A DNA stretch of 64,000 nucleotides from Nocardioides ganghwensis (GCF_014779655.1 NZ_JACXYX010000014.1:121812-185811), one strand, 5' to 3'; positions 17,773 to 27,727 are shown, numbered from the stretch's first letter. Numbers and translations are program-made. The notes: a model not told the origin generated them from the sequence alone.

Positions 17773-18235
17773 CCGCCGCGGCCTCGACCGGCCGGCACGG
17801 GACGACGACCTCGGTCCGCGGCTCGGCGACCTCCGGGCCGTCGAGGTAGGACTCCCACGGCGCTCCGCAGGCCTCCATCCCGTGCTCGGCCAGCCAGCTG
17901 GTCACGGCCGCGTAGGCGTCGCCCACCCCGTCGTACGCGCCGGTGTGCAGCGTCGTCGCGACCATCCCTCCGGGCAGCTCGGACGGCACGACCCTCCCGC
18001 TGGGTGCGACCGCACCGGACGAGGGGAAGCCGCTCTCGACGTCGAAGCCGTCCTCGCCCACCGTGTAACGGCTGAACGGGGGGCCCAGCGGCGCGAGCCG
18101 TTGCCCCTCGAGCACCGTCATCACCTCGGCGAAGGCGCCCCCGACGAAGTCGGCGATGTCGTCGGTGCGGACGTGGGCGCGCACGACTGCCGTCGGTCGC
18201 GTCCGGACCTCGTCGAGGTGCACGTCGTAGCCCAC
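17765..18235 (-). CDS. GyrI-like / effector-binding domain protein
   Basis: A 156-residue protein matching the GyrI-like small-molecule-binding fold (AraC_E_bind): VRTRPTAVVRAHV at the start, an ESGFP-type strand in the middle, VATTLHTGAYDGVGDAYAAV and PWESYLDGPE near the end, with the conserved Glu. It has no DNA-binding domain. Such stand-alone domains bind or sometimes hydrolyse hydrophobic cations. The GTG start is 11 bp after the alcohol dehydrogenase stop, so it is probably the last gene of the usp-adh operon. Its 3' end overlaps the converging ABC gene by 8 bp. Confidence 0.75.
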   Translation of the reverse strand: MGYDVHLDEVRTRPTAVVRAHVRTDDIADFVGGAFAEVMTVLEGQRLAPLGPPFSRYTVGEDGFDVESGFPSSGAVAPSGRVVPSELPGGMVATTLHTGAYDGVGDAYAAVTSWLAEHGMEACGAPWESYLDGPEVAEPRTEVVVPCRPVEAAAVT

Positions 18236-18246
18236 GGTGCGCGTCC

Positions 18247-19299
18247 TCAGTCGACGGAGTCGGGGTTGAAGAGCACGACCTTGAGCGCGCCCGTCTCGCC
18301 GGCGCGGGCGAAGACGTCGTAGGCGTCCTGCATCTCGTCGAGGCCGAAGCGGTGCGTGCACAGCGACGACACGTCGAGCTTGCCGTCGCCGAGCAGGCGG
18401 AGGAGCAGCGGTGTCGTGCGGGTGTCCACCAGGCCCGTGGTGATGGTGACGTCCTTGATCCAGAGGGACTCGAGGTGGAGCGTGGCCGGCGCCCCGTGGA
18501 CCCCGACGTTGGCCACGTGCCCACCGGGCCGGACCAGCGCCGTGCACAGCTCGAAGCTGGCCGGCACCCCCACGGCCTCGATGGTGACGTCGGCTCCCAG
18601 GCCGTCGGTGAGCTCGTGGACCAGCGCCTCCGCCTCAGCGTCCGACCCCACGGCGTGGTCCGCTCCCGAGGCCAGCGCGTGGCTCCTCCTGGACTCCGCC
18701 GGGTCGACCATGACGATCCGGGACGGGCTGAGGAGACGAGCGGTGGCGAGCGCCGCGAGCCCGATCGGACCGGCTCCGACCACCACCACGACGTCGCCCG
18801 GGGAGACCCGGCCGGCGAGGACGCCGACCTCGTACGACGTGGGCAGGATGTCGGCGAGCATGAGGGCGTCCTCGTTGCTCACGTTGTCCGGCAGCACGTG
18901 CAGGGAGTGGTCGGCGAACGGGACGCGCACCCGCTCGGCCTGGGTGCCGTCGATCGTGTGGCCGAGGACCCAGCCCCCTCCGCCGAGGCACTGCCCGTAG
19001 CGGCCCTCTTTGCAGAACCGGCACCTTCCGCACCCGGAGATGCAGGAGACCAGCACGCGTTGCCCGACCGTCACGCCGTGCACCTGCTCGCCGGTCTCGA
19101 CGACGGTGCCGACGGCCTCGTGGCCCAGGATGCGCCCGGACCCGACCTCCGGCACGTCGCCCTTGAGGATGTGCAGGTCCGTGCCGCAGATGGTCACGGC
19201 GTCGACCCGGACGATCGCGTCCTCCGGGTCCTTGACGGCAGGGTCCGGTACGTCGACCCAGGACCGGTGGCCGGGGCCACCGTAGACGAGTGCCTTCAT
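18247..19299 (-). CDS. Zinc-dependent alcohol dehydrogenase (MDR family)
   Basis: A 350-residue medium-chain dehydrogenase/reductase. Catalytic zinc site: TICGTDLHIL (Cys and following region) and GHEAVG (His-Glu). Structural zinc site: CGRCRFCKEGRYGQC, with all four cysteines. The Rossmann motif is VVGAGPIGLAAL near residue 175, and VDPAESRR fits an NAD-type acidic residue. It may interconvert aldehydes and alcohols, fitting fermentative NADH recycling. ATG overlaps the usp stop by 4 bp, so both are cotranscribed from a promoter with a DosR-like box. Confidence 0.9.
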   Translation of the reverse strand: MKALVYGGPGHRSWVDVPDPAVKDPEDAIVRVDAVTICGTDLHILKGDVPEVGSGRILGHEAVGTVVETGEQVHGVTVGQRVLVSCISGCGRCRFCKEGRYGQCLGGGGWVLGHTIDGTQAERVRVPFADHSLHVLPDNVSNEDALMLADILPTSYEVGVLAGRVSPGDVVVVVGAGPIGLAALATARLLSPSRIVMVDPAESRRSHALASGADHAVGSDAEAEALVHELTDGLGADVTIEAVGVPASFELCTALVRPGGHVANVGVHGAPATLHLESLWIKDVTITTGLVDTRTTPLLLRLLGDGKLDVSSLCTHRFGLDEMQDAYDVFARAGETGALKVVLFNPDSVD

Positions 19300-19760
19300 G
19301 ACGAAGCTCCTTGGTGTGGGCGTGCTGGGTGGTGGGCGTGCGGCCCGACCACGACGACGTCGCAGGGCACGGCGTCGACGATGCGGTCGGTGAGTCGGTG
19401 GGGGCCGCGCGGTGACCCCGAGCCGAGGACCACGAGGTCGTGTCGCTCCGAGGCACGCACGATCGCGTCGAGGACGTCCGCGTTCTGGAGGGAGACCGAC
19501 CGGATCGGCGCCGTGGACACGAGGTCGGCGGCCCGGCGGATGGTGTCCTGCTGGGCGACGGCGGCTTCCCACCGCGCAGCGCAGAAGTGGCCGGGCACCT
19601 CGCGCACGAAGACGCTGCGGTGGTCCGGCCAGACCGTCAGCACGTCCACGACGGTGTCGTGGTCGGCGGCACGGCGCAGTGCCCAGACGAGCGCGTCGAC
19701 ACCGGCTGCGGCGCCGTCCACGGCGACGAGGCAGGCCCGGATGAGCGTGGACTGCTCCAT
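19296..19760 (-). CDS. Universal stress protein family
   Basis: A 154-residue single-domain UspA protein: an N-terminal beta-strand/helix LVAVDGAAAGVDALVWALRRA and a C-terminal LVVLGSGSPRG followed by VPCDVVVVG. The ATP-binding G-2x-G-9x-G loop is only partly conserved. Usp genes are prominent members of DosR-type dormancy regulons. It is first in the usp-adh-GyrI operon, with a -10-like TACGGT six bases before the ATG (leaderless) and a DosR-like palindrome about 65 bp upstream. Confidence 0.85.
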   Translation of the reverse strand: MEQSTLIRACLVAVDGAAAGVDALVWALRRAADHDTVVDVLTVWPDHRSVFVREVPGHFCAARWEAAVAQQDTIRRAADLVSTAPIRSVSLQNADVLDAIVRASERHDLVVLGSGSPRGPHRLTDRIVDAVPCDVVVVGPHAHHPARPHQGASS

Positions 19761-19766
19761 GCTCCG

Positions 19767-19772
19767 ACCGTA
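19767..19772 (-). promoter_or_regulatory. Probable -10 element of usp (leaderless)
   Basis: On the minus strand TACGGT ends six bases before the usp ATG, so transcription would start at or next to the start codon. Confidence 0.4.
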
Positions 19773-19803
19773 GGCAGCGCCCGCGTCCTGGCGCCGCGGG
19801 CGG

Positions 19804-19834
19804 AGGTCCCGTGTTCGCCGGGACCTTCTGCCCT
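19804..19834. promoter_or_regulatory. DosR-like box upstream of usp, overlapping a hairpin
   Basis: GGGACCTTCTGCCC (19820-19833) fits the 14-bp core GGGACTWWAGTCCC of mycobacterial DosR boxes at 10 of 14 positions and matches the GGGACCTTCGGCCC-type variants. Its centre is about 67 bp upstream of the usp start. The left half also forms a perfect inverted repeat, AGGTCCCG-7 nt-CGGGACCT (19804-19826), placed just after the acyl-CoA synthetase gene, so terminator function is an alternative reading. Confidence 0.5.
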
Positions 19835-19840
19835 GCGCCC

Positions 19841-22525
19841 CTACGACCGGAGCTGGCGGGGCTGGGCAGCGAGGTCGTACGGATGCGGGGCGAGCCTGAC
19901 CCGCACGTCCACGAGGACGGTGCCGTTCGGCGTGCACATCACCGGGTTCAGGTCGAGCTCGGCGACCTCCGGGACGTCGAGGGCGAGGTCGCCGAGGGCG
20001 ACCACCGTCCGCTCCAGCTCGCTGGTGTCCACCGGCTGCGCTCCCCGGTAGCCGTCGAGGAGGGGCCACATCCGCAGCGACCGGATCGCGCGAGCGGCGT
20101 CCTGCCGGGAGAACGGGGGGAGCAGGAAGGTCCGGTCGTCGAGGATGCCCGTGGCGACCCCACCGGCCGCGACCATGACCAGCGGCCCGAGGCTCGGGTC
20201 GCGCACGACGCCGAGGGCGACCTCGACGCCGCGGACGAACGGCTGGACGAGGACGGGGACCGTGCTGCGGCCGAGCTCGGCTGCGAACGCGCGGACGGCC
20301 TCCTCGACCCCCTCGTCCGAGTCCAGCCCGAGGCGGACGAGGCCCCGGTCCGACTTGTGCACGACGTCGCGGTCGGCGATCTTGACCACGACCGGGTATC
20401 CCACGTCCGAGGCGACGCGGGTGGCCGTGCCGAGGTCGTTCGCGAGGCGACCGACGGGCTCGAGGCCGTAGGGCCCCAGCAGCCCCGGCACGTCCGCGGC
20501 GTCGACCCAGCCGCCCCCGTCCCCGAGGTCGTCGAGGAGGCCCAGGGCGACACCCCGCGCAGCCGCGGCTCGTTCCTCGTCGTGCGAGGCGGGGAGGGTG
20601 CGCGGTGTCGCCAGCCACGAGGCGTACCTCGCTGCGGCACCCATGGCCTCGACGGCGTCGTCGACGGCACGGAAGACGGTGACGCCCTCTGCCCCCTTCC
20701 CGAGGCCGCCCAGCCCGACGAGCGCCACCGGTGTGGCGGGGAACCCGGCGCGGGTCGCGACCAGGGCGTCCACCAGGGGCTGCGCGGGGGTGGCGCTGGT
20801 CGGCACCAGCACCACGAGCAGGGCGTCCACCTCACCCGAGGCCAGGAGCGCCGCTGCCACGCTGCGGACGTCGTCCGCGCAGGCACCTGCCCCGAGGTCG
20901 ACCGGGTTGGCCGTTCCCACGGTCCCGGCCACGTGGTCGCTGATCCTGCTGCGCAGGCCGGACGACAGCTCCGGGACGTCGAGGCCGTGGAGGTCGGCTG
21001 CGTCGGCGGCCAGGACGCCGAGCCCGCCGGCGTTGCTGACGACGGCGAGCCTGCGCCCGCGAGGGAGGGGCTGCTCGGCGAGGAGGAGGGCCGTACGCCC
21101 CATCTCCTCCGCACTCGCGCAGCCGAGCACGCCGGCGTGGCTGAAGAGCGCGTCGACGCCGACCGCGGGGGTCGCTGCGGCGGCGGTGTGGGACGCCCCG
21201 CCGCGGCGGCCGCTCGCCGACCGGCCGCCCACGACGGCCAGCACCGGCTTGCGCTCGGCGAAGCGGCGCGCGATCCGGGCGAACTTCGGCGCGTTGCCGA
21301 ACGACTCCAGGTAGAGCGCGGCGGCAGTGACCGTCGGGTCGTCCAGCCACGCGGCGAGCAGGTCGTTGCCCGACACGTCGGCCTTGTTCCCGAGCGAGAT
21401 GAACGTGCCGACGCCGAGGCCGAGCTCTCGCGCCAGGTCGAGGAACGCGATCCCGACGCCGCCGGACTGCGAGGCGATGGCGAGCCCACCGGGAGGCGGC
21501 ACGCTGCGGGTGAAGGTCGCGTTGAGGCGGACCTCCGGGTCGTTGACCATCACGCCCACGCAGTTGGGGCCGATGAGCCTGATGTTGTGGTCGCGAGCCG
21601 TCCGGAGCAGCCGCTGCTGCATCGCGGCTCCGTCGGGGCCGAGCTCGCCGAAGCCGGAGGAGATGACCACGACCGCCGAGACGCCGGCGCGCGCCGCGTC
21701 CCGCACGGTGTCCAGCACGTGGTGGGCGGGGACCGCGACGACCGCGACGTCCACGTGGCCGGGCACGTCGCTGAGGCGAGGGAAGGCACCCACCCCGTCG
21801 ACCGAGTCGACCTCGGGGTGCACGACGTGCACGGCGCCGGTGAAGCCACCCTCGAGGACGGAGGTCAGCACGGCACGGCCCAACCCGGACCCGTCGCGCC
21901 GTACGCCGACGATCGCCACCGACCGCGGGTGCAGCAGGGGCGCCAGCGACCTGGCCTCCGACGCGCGCTCGCGACGATCGGCCACCTCGACCGCGGCAGC
22001 CGTGGCCTCGGTGCTCATCTCCACGAGGAGTACCCCGTGGTCGTTGCGCTGGGTGAGCGTGAACCCGGCGCCCCGGAAGAGGGTGAGCATGGCGTGGTTG
22101 GCCGGGAGCACCTCGGCGACGAGCCGTCGGATCCCGACGTCGCGGCAGGCGGCGGCGAGGTGCTCCAGCAGCAGGCTCCCCAACCCGTGCCGGTGCTCGG
22201 CGTCGGCGACGAGGAAGGCCGCCTCGGCGAGGTCCGGCCCGACCCGCTCCGCCACGGCCGTCGCCACGATCGTGCCGCCGACGGTCGCCACCAGCGTCGC
22301 GACGGTGTCGCCCGAGCCGGCCATCAGGTGGTCGACGTAGGCGCGGGCGGCCTCTCGGCTGAGGGAGAAGAAGCGCAGTCGCAGGCTCTCGTCCCCCGCG
22401 GCGTCGTGCAGCGCCATGAGCCCGGCACGGTCGGTGGGGGCCAGGGGGCGGATGGCCGCGATCCGTCCGTCCGCCAGCAGGACGTCGGCGGGCCTCGGGA
22501 GGGGACGAGTCACCTTCTCGGTCAT
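19841..22525 (-). CDS. GNAT acetyltransferase fused to ADP-forming acyl-CoA synthetase (Pat-like)
   Basis: An 894-residue fusion. Residues 20-165 are a GNAT domain (GLGSLLLEHLAAACRD acetyl-CoA loop). Residues 180-310 are a CoA-binding Rossmann domain (SVAIVGVRRDGSGLGRAVL), 325-620 are succinyl-CoA-ligase-like domains with GGASHTAAAATPAV holding a possible active-site His, and 680-894 are an ATP-grasp domain (VVVKIADRDVVHKSD, ELDLNPVM). Enzymes of this kind act as protein lysine acetyltransferases (Pat/PatZ) or make acyl-CoA. Here GNAT is N-terminal, the reverse of PatZ but known in actinobacteria. ATG overlaps the ATPase stop by 4 bp, so both are one operon. Confidence 0.87.
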   Translation of the reverse strand: MTEKVTRPLPRPADVLLADGRIAAIRPLAPTDRAGLMALHDAAGDESLRLRFFSLSREAARAYVDHLMAGSGDTVATLVATVGGTIVATAVAERVGPDLAEAAFLVADAEHRHGLGSLLLEHLAAACRDVGIRRLVAEVLPANHAMLTLFRGAGFTLTQRNDHGVLLVEMSTEATAAAVEVADRRERASEARSLAPLLHPRSVAIVGVRRDGSGLGRAVLTSVLEGGFTGAVHVVHPEVDSVDGVGAFPRLSDVPGHVDVAVVAVPAHHVLDTVRDAARAGVSAVVVISSGFGELGPDGAAMQQRLLRTARDHNIRLIGPNCVGVMVNDPEVRLNATFTRSVPPPGGLAIASQSGGVGIAFLDLARELGLGVGTFISLGNKADVSGNDLLAAWLDDPTVTAAALYLESFGNAPKFARIARRFAERKPVLAVVGGRSASGRRGGASHTAAAATPAVGVDALFSHAGVLGCASAEEMGRTALLLAEQPLPRGRRLAVVSNAGGLGVLAADAADLHGLDVPELSSGLRSRISDHVAGTVGTANPVDLGAGACADDVRSVAAALLASGEVDALLVVLVPTSATPAQPLVDALVATRAGFPATPVALVGLGGLGKGAEGVTVFRAVDDAVEAMGAAARYASWLATPRTLPASHDEERAAAARGVALGLLDDLGDGGGWVDAADVPGLLGPYGLEPVGRLANDLGTATRVASDVGYPVVVKIADRDVVHKSDRGLVRLGLDSDEGVEEAVRAFAAELGRSTVPVLVQPFVRGVEVALGVVRDPSLGPLVMVAAGGVATGILDDRTFLLPPFSRQDAARAIRSLRMWPLLDGYRGAQPVDTSELERTVVALGDLALDVPEVAELDLNPVMCTPNGTVLVDVRVRLAPHPYDLAAQPRQLRS

Positions 22526-25131
22526 CGTGCTGCCACCCCCCGGCCGGTTGCGGGGCGGCTGGTCCAGGGGCTCGCGGCACGTGGGCCCCGACGACGTCGG
22601 GCTTCCTTGACGAGTCCGTCGACGGTGACGAGCGCCACCGGTGCCGCAGCGGCTGCGAGCCACCCGGTGCTGGTCGGCCACGACCCGCCCAGCAGGCCGG
22701 CGAGCGGCGCGAACCCCAGGAACACCGCGAGCAGCACCAGCTGGACCAGGACCGCGGCAACCACCAGGCGGTTCGTCGTCACCTTCAACCTCCAGACCGG
22801 CGTGATCGTGCTGCGGCAGGCGAACGCGTTGGCCATCTGTCCGAGGGCGATGGCCGCGAAGGTCGTGCCGGACGCCGTGGCGAGCAGCGTCGCGGAGGGT
22901 GCCTCGCCCCACGACCACCCGCCGGCGACGAGCACCCACGTGCAGGCCGACATCGCCATCACCGCCTCGGTCGGTCCCAGGACGCCGAAGGAGCGCAGCA
23001 GCAGGGGACGGTCGACGATCGTGCGGGAGGTGCGGTTGCCCATCAGGCCGCGGCGGGGAGGTTCCGCGCCCAGCGCGAGGGCCGGGAGCATGTCGGTCCC
23101 GATGTCGAGCGCGAGCACCTGCAGGACCGTGAGGGCGAGCGGGTACTGCCCGCCGCTCAGCGCCCACAGCGCGAACGGCGCGAGCTCGGCGACGTTGTCC
23201 GTCAGGTGGTAGGTCAGGAACCGCCTCACGTTCGCGAAGGTCGCCCGGCCCAGCTCGATGGCGGTGACGATGGTCCCGAAGTGGTCGTCCAGCAGGATCA
23301 GGTCGGCACTCTCCCGCGCGACGTCGCTCCCGCTCGCTCCCATCGCGACGCCGACGTCGGCCTCGCGCAGCGCGGGGGCGTCGTTGACGCCGTCGCCGGT
23401 CATCGCCACCACGTGCCCGCGGCTGCGCAGGGCTCCCGCGATGCGCAGCTTGTCCGCAGGCGTGACCCGTGCGACGACCGCGCCGTCCGCGTTGTCCAGC
23501 AGGTCGGCCAACGCGGTGTCCCTCTCCGGCAGCTCGCTCCCGTCCAGGACGACGCCGCCCTCCCTCAGCAGTCCGACCTCCCGCGCGATCGCGGCCGCCG
23601 TGGCGGGGTGGTCACCGGTCACCATGGCCACCCGGACACCCGCGTCGCGACACGACTGCAGCGCCTCGTCGACGTCCTGGCGCGGCGGGTCCTCGAGGCC
23701 GACGAGCCCGAGCAGCTCCAGGTCGCGCTCCATCTCGTCGCCGGGTCCGGCACGCCACTCGCGCCGGGCGACGGCCAGGACACGCCGGCCGCTCGCGGTG
23801 AGGCGCGCCAGCTCGGCCGTCATGGTGGCCGGGACCGAGGTGCAGCGCCGGAACACCTGCTCGGGCGCGCCCAGCACGGAGACCTCCTCACCCAGCAGGG
23901 CCGAGCTCAGCATCCGGTCCGCGGTGTACGGGCGCCGCCGGGCCGGCGTCCCGGACGCCTCTCGGGCACCGCACCTCATCGAGAGGCAGTGCAGGGCGGC
24001 CTCCATGGGGTCGCCGTCCGGGACCCACCGGCCGTCGTGCTGCACGACGCGTCCTGCGACGCAGGCGAGGGCAGCGTGCGCCATGCGCGGCACGAGCGCG
24101 AGTGCCTCGTCCTCCCCGAGGAGGTCCGCCGTCGGCTCGTAGCCGACCCCCTCGACCTGCACGCTGCCGGCGACCGTGACGACGTCGACGACGTTCATGC
24201 GGTTCTGCGTGAGGGTGCCGGTCTTGTCCGTGCAGATGAACGTGGTGGCTCCCAGGGTCTCCACCGCGTCGAGACGCCGGACGAGGGCGTGGCGCTCGGC
24301 CATCGTCTGGGCTCCGCGGGCGAGGGACAGCGTCATCGTCGGCAGGAGTCCCTCCGGCACGAGTGCCACCGCCACCCCGACCCCGAAGAGGAACGCCTCG
24401 GTCGGGTGCAGCCCGAGCAGCACGGCTGTGGCACCCAGGCCTGCTCCGGTGAGGGCCGCCACGACCGCCACGACCCGCACCACCCGGTCGAGCTGCACGG
24501 CCAGCGGGCTCCGGGGCCTGGTGGCGGTGGCAGCGAGCCGCGAGATGTCCGCGAGGCTGGTCCGGGCGCCGGTGGCCTCGACGACGGCCCGACCCGCACC
24601 CTGTACGACGAAGGTTCCGGCGAGCAGCCGGTCGCCGACTCCGTGGGCCACCGCACGGCTCTCGCCGGTGACCATCGACTCGTCCTGCGCCAGGTCGTGC
24701 GCCAGGACGAGGCGGAGGTCCGCTCCGACACGATCTCCGGCCTCGAGGACCACGAGGTCGCCCCTGACCAGGTCCGCGACGTCGACCACGCGGGCGCTGC
24801 CGTCGCGCAGGACCCGCGCGCCGGACGGCAGGAGGTCCTTGAGCCGCTCGGTCGACCGGTCTGCGCGGTGCTCCTGCCAGAACGCGAACACCCCGTTGAG
24901 CAGCACGATGACGACGATGGCGACTGCCAGTGCCGGCATGCCCGCGAGCAGGGCGAGTGCTGCCGCCACCCACAGGAGCAGCGCGAGCAGGTGGGTGAGC
25001 TGCTTGGCCAGCTCGAGCCACGCGGCGGTGCGCGGGTGGTCCGGGAGCACGTTCGGCCCGTCCGAGGCGAGACGACGTGCCGCTTCGACTGCCGACAGTC
25101 CGCGCGAGTCGGCGGCGACGGAGACCGTCAT
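22522..25131 (-). CDS. P-type cation-transporting ATPase (P2-like)
   Basis: An 869-residue pump with an N-terminal cation-ATPase domain, TGES actuator motif, VALVPEGLLPTMT in the membrane ion site, the phosphorylation motif CTDKTGTLTQN near residue 300, and [11 protein letters not shown] hinge motif; about ten membrane helices. The PEGLxP motif and C-terminal cation-ATPase region point to the P2 group (Ca2+, Na+ or K+ type), not to heavy metals, and no metal-binding CxxC domain is present. DosR regulons of mycobacteria include such a pump (CtpF). It is first in an operon with the GNAT-synthetase and is preceded by a DosR-like box. The ion is not identifiable. Confidence 0.9.
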   Translation of the reverse strand: MTVSVAADSRGLSAVEAARRLASDGPNVLPDHPRTAAWLELAKQLTHLLALLLWVAAALALLAGMPALAVAIVVIVLLNGVFAFWQEHRADRSTERLKDLLPSGARVLRDGSARVVDVADLVRGDLVVLEAGDRVGADLRLVLAHDLAQDESMVTGESRAVAHGVGDRLLAGTFVVQGAGRAVVEATGARTSLADISRLAATATRPRSPLAVQLDRVVRVVAVVAALTGAGLGATAVLLGLHPTEAFLFGVGVAVALVPEGLLPTMTLSLARGAQTMAERHALVRRLDAVETLGATTFICTDKTGTLTQNRMNVVDVVTVAGSVQVEGVGYEPTADLLGEDEALALVPRMAHAALACVAGRVVQHDGRWVPDGDPMEAALHCLSMRCGAREASGTPARRRPYTADRMLSSALLGEEVSVLGAPEQVFRRCTSVPATMTAELARLTASGRRVLAVARREWRAGPGDEMERDLELLGLVGLEDPPRQDVDEALQSCRDAGVRVAMVTGDHPATAAAIAREVGLLREGGVVLDGSELPERDTALADLLDNADGAVVARVTPADKLRIAGALRSRGHVVAMTGDGVNDAPALREADVGVAMGASGSDVARESADLILLDDHFGTIVTAIELGRATFANVRRFLTYHLTDNVAELAPFALWALSGGQYPLALTVLQVLALDIGTDMLPALALGAEPPRRGLMGNRTSRTIVDRPLLLRSFGVLGPTEAVMAMSACTWVLVAGGWSWGEAPSATLLATASGTTFAAIALGQMANAFACRSTITPVWRLKVTTNRLVVAAVLVQLVLLAVFLGFAPLAGLLGGSWPTSTGWLAAAAAPVALVTVDGLVKEARRRRGPRAASPWTSRPATGRGVAAR

Positions 25132-25390
25132 CCTCACCACCTCGATGCCGGCCGCCACCGGCGGACGACCGGGCGCGGCCGGCGACCACCCGCCCACCGC
25201 GTGCTCCCACGGTCCGTCGTGCCGGCCCCGCGCGAGTAGGGCCGAACGTCCCTCCGGGTCCCGGCGAGGGCGGACGCTCGAAAGCCCGGGGCGCACGTGA
25301 CCTTCGGCCCTGTGGTCGCGTCGTCGCCGGAACGAACGTGGAGGGGAAGAGGCCACGTGCCGTCGGCTCGCACCCGCCCGAGGAGCTTCC
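25132..25390. promoter_or_regulatory. Divergent promoter region with two DosR-like boxes
   Basis: This 259-bp non-coding stretch separates the P-type ATPase operon from the PEP synthase operon. Box 1, GGGCCGAACGTCCC (25239-25252), reads GGGACGTTCGGCCC on the other strand and fits the DosR core at 11 of 14 positions. Box 2, GTGACCTTCGGCCC (25297-25310), fits at 10 of 14. They lie about 108 bp before the ATPase start and 80 bp before the ppsA start, in suitable places to activate each gene. A GAGGAG ribosome site precedes ppsA. No clear -10 was recognised. Confidence 0.55.
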
Positions 25391-27727
25391 ATGCAGACCA
25401 TCCGCTGGTTCGACGAGATCTCGCTCGCCGCCGTCGACGAGGTCGGCGGGAAGGGCGCCAACCTGGGCGAGCTCACCCGCGCCGGGTTCCCGGTCCCACA
25501 CGGGTTCGTGGTGACGAGCTCCGCCTACCTCGCGGCCGTCGAGGAGTCGGGCGCGCGCCGGCGCCTCGCCGACCTGATGGGCCGCACCGACCCGGGAGAC
25601 GCCGCCGGTCTCGCCGAGGCGTCGGGCGTCGCCCAGGAGCTGGTCCGCGACAGCGCCGTGCCGGAGGAGATCGCGCAGGCCGTCACGAAGGCCTACCGCG
25701 AGCTCGGGGAGGACGTACGCGTCGCGGTGCGCTCCTCGGGCACGTCGGAGGACGCCGGGGACACGTCGTTCGCCGGCATGAACGCCACCTTCACCAACGT
25801 GGTGGGACCCGACCAGGTGCTCGACCGCATCCGGGACTGCTGGGCCTCGCTGTACGGCGAACGGGTCGTGGCCTACCGGGCCAACGGTCGGCTCACCGAC
25901 GAACCGGCGATCGCCGTGATCGTCCAGGTCATGGTGGCCTCCGAGGTCTCCGGGGTCATCTTCACCGTCGACCCGACCCGCGCGACGACCGACCGGTTGA
26001 TCATCGAGGCCGTGCTCGGTCAGGGCGAGGCGATCGTCAGCGGCATGGTCGAACCGGACACCTACGTCGTCCAGCGGGAGGGGCCGCGCATCGTCAACGT
26101 CCGCCTCGGTCGCCAGGACAGCAAGATCGTGCGCGGCCCGGACGGGGCCGACCAGGTCGTGGACCTGTCCCGCGAGGAGGGCGGCGCCCGGATCCTCGAC
26201 GACCGGCGCGTCCTGGACCTCGCCCGGCTCGCCCTCAGGGTCGAGGAGCACTACGGGTCGCCCCAGGACATCGAGTGGGCGATCGCGGACTCGAGCACCT
26301 GGCTGGTCCAGTCCCGGCCCATCACCACGCTGGCGGCGCGGGTGGGGGAGGGCGTCGACGAGGCGACCGCCGGGTCCGGGCAACGGATCCTCGTGCGCGG
26401 CCTGGCCGCGTCGAGCGGTCGCGCCACGGGCGCCGTACGCGTGCTGACCGACCCGTCGCAGCGCGACCAGCTGCTGGCCGGCGAGGTGCTGGTCGCTCCG
26501 ATGACCAGCCCGGACTGGATGTCCGCCATCCGCCGGGCCGCCGGCCTCGTCACCGACGGGGGCGGCATGACCTGCCACGCCGCGATCGTCTCCCGCGAGC
26601 TCGGGGTCCCGTGCGTCGTCGGCGCGCGCGACGCGACGACGGTGCTGCGTGACGGCGAGGTGGTGACGCTCGACGGATCGCTCGGCCTGGTGCTCGAGGG
26701 TGCCGACGCCGCACCGCCCGTGGCCGCGACACCGCCGGCAGCGGTCGCTGCCGGCGCACCGACGCCGACCTCGACCCGCCTGTACGTCAACCTCGCCCTC
26801 GCCGAGCACGCCGCCGAGGTGGCCGCCCTCCCCGTCGACGGCGTCGGGCTGCTCCGCGCCGAGTTCATGGTCGCCGACGCCCTGGGCGGCGTGCACCCGC
26901 GACTGCTCATGGAGCGGGGGGAGGAGCAGCGGTTCGTCGACGCGATGGCCGAGTCGCTCCTGACCATCACCCGGGCGTTCGCCCCGCGGCCGGTCGTCTA
27001 CCGCAGCATCGACTTCCGCTCGAACGAGTTCGGCAACCTCGAGGGGGGCGACCGCTTCGAGCCGCGCGAGGAGAACCCGATGATCGGCTACCGGGGCTGC
27101 TACCGCTACGTGCAGGACCCCGAGCTGTTCGACCTCGAGCTCGACGTGCTCGGCCGGGTGCGTGCCGAGACGCCCAACCTGCGCCTGATGCTCCCGTTCG
27201 TCCGCACTGCCTGGGAGCTCGAGGCGTGCATGGCGATCGTCGCGGCGCACCCCTCCGCGTCGGGCATCCCGGTGTGGGTGATGGCCGAGGTCCCGTCCGT
27301 CGCGTTCTGGATCCCGACGTACGCACGCATGGGCATCGAGGGGGTCTCCATCGGGAGCAACGACCTCACCCAGCTGGTGCTCGGGGTCGACCGGGACTCC
27401 GAGATCTGCGCCGAGGTCTTCGACGAGGCGGACCCCGCCGTGCTCGACGCGATCGACCGCATCGTCGCCGCCTGCCAGGAGTCCGGGATCACCTCGTCCC
27501 TGTGCGGTCAGGCCCCGTCCAACCGTCCCGCTTTCGCCGAGCACCTCGTCCGCCGCGGGATCACGTCGATCTCGGTGAACCCGGATGCGATCGAGGCCGT
27601 GCACCGCACCATCGCCGAGGCCGAGTGGCGGATCGTGATGGAGGCGGCGGATCCGTCGAGGCGGATGACGGAGGCACCGCTGGCGCGGCACCGGCTGCGT
27701 CACCACAGCCTCCTCGAGGAGGGATGA
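25391..27727 (+). CDS. ppsA: Phosphoenolpyruvate synthase
   Basis: Makes PEP from pyruvate with ATP, giving AMP and phosphate; a gluconeogenic step. The 778-residue protein has the N-terminal ATP-grasp domain ([12 protein letters not shown], then [16 protein letters not shown]), the swivelling phosphohistidine domain with [19 protein letters not shown] (His near residue 395), and the C-terminal TIM-barrel PEP domain ([35 protein letters not shown]). Pyruvate phosphate dikinase is excluded by length and domain order. Its stop overlaps the ferredoxin oxidoreductase gamma gene, which places pyruvate at the centre of this operon. Promoter carries a DosR-like box. Confidence 0.92.
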   Translation: MQTIRWFDEISLAAVDEVGGKGANLGELTRAGFPVPHGFVVTSSAYLAAVEESGARRRLADLMGRTDPGDAAGLAEASGVAQELVRDSAVPEEIAQAVTKAYRELGEDVRVAVRSSGTSEDAGDTSFAGMNATFTNVVGPDQVLDRIRDCWASLYGERVVAYRANGRLTDEPAIAVIVQVMVASEVSGVIFTVDPTRATTDRLIIEAVLGQGEAIVSGMVEPDTYVVQREGPRIVNVRLGRQDSKIVRGPDGADQVVDLSREEGGARILDDRRVLDLARLALRVEEHYGSPQDIEWAIADSSTWLVQSRPITTLAARVGEGVDEATAGSGQRILVRGLAASSGRATGAVRVLTDPSQRDQLLAGEVLVAPMTSPDWMSAIRRAAGLVTDGGGMTCHAAIVSRELGVPCVVGARDATTVLRDGEVVTLDGSLGLVLEGADAAPPVAATPPAAVAAGAPTPTSTRLYVNLALAEHAAEVAALPVDGVGLLRAEFMVADALGGVHPRLLMERGEEQRFVDAMAESLLTITRAFAPRPVVYRSIDFRSNEFGNLEGGDRFEPREENPMIGYRGCYRYVQDPELFDLELDVLGRVRAETPNLRLMLPFVRTAWELEACMAIVAAHPSASGIPVWVMAEVPSVAFWIPTYARMGIEGVSIGSNDLTQLVLGVDRDSEICAEVFDEADPAVLDAIDRIVAACQESGITSSLCGQAPSNRPAFAEHLVRRGITSISVNPDAIEAVHRTIAEAEWRIVMEAADPSRRMTEAPLARHRLRHHSLLEEG

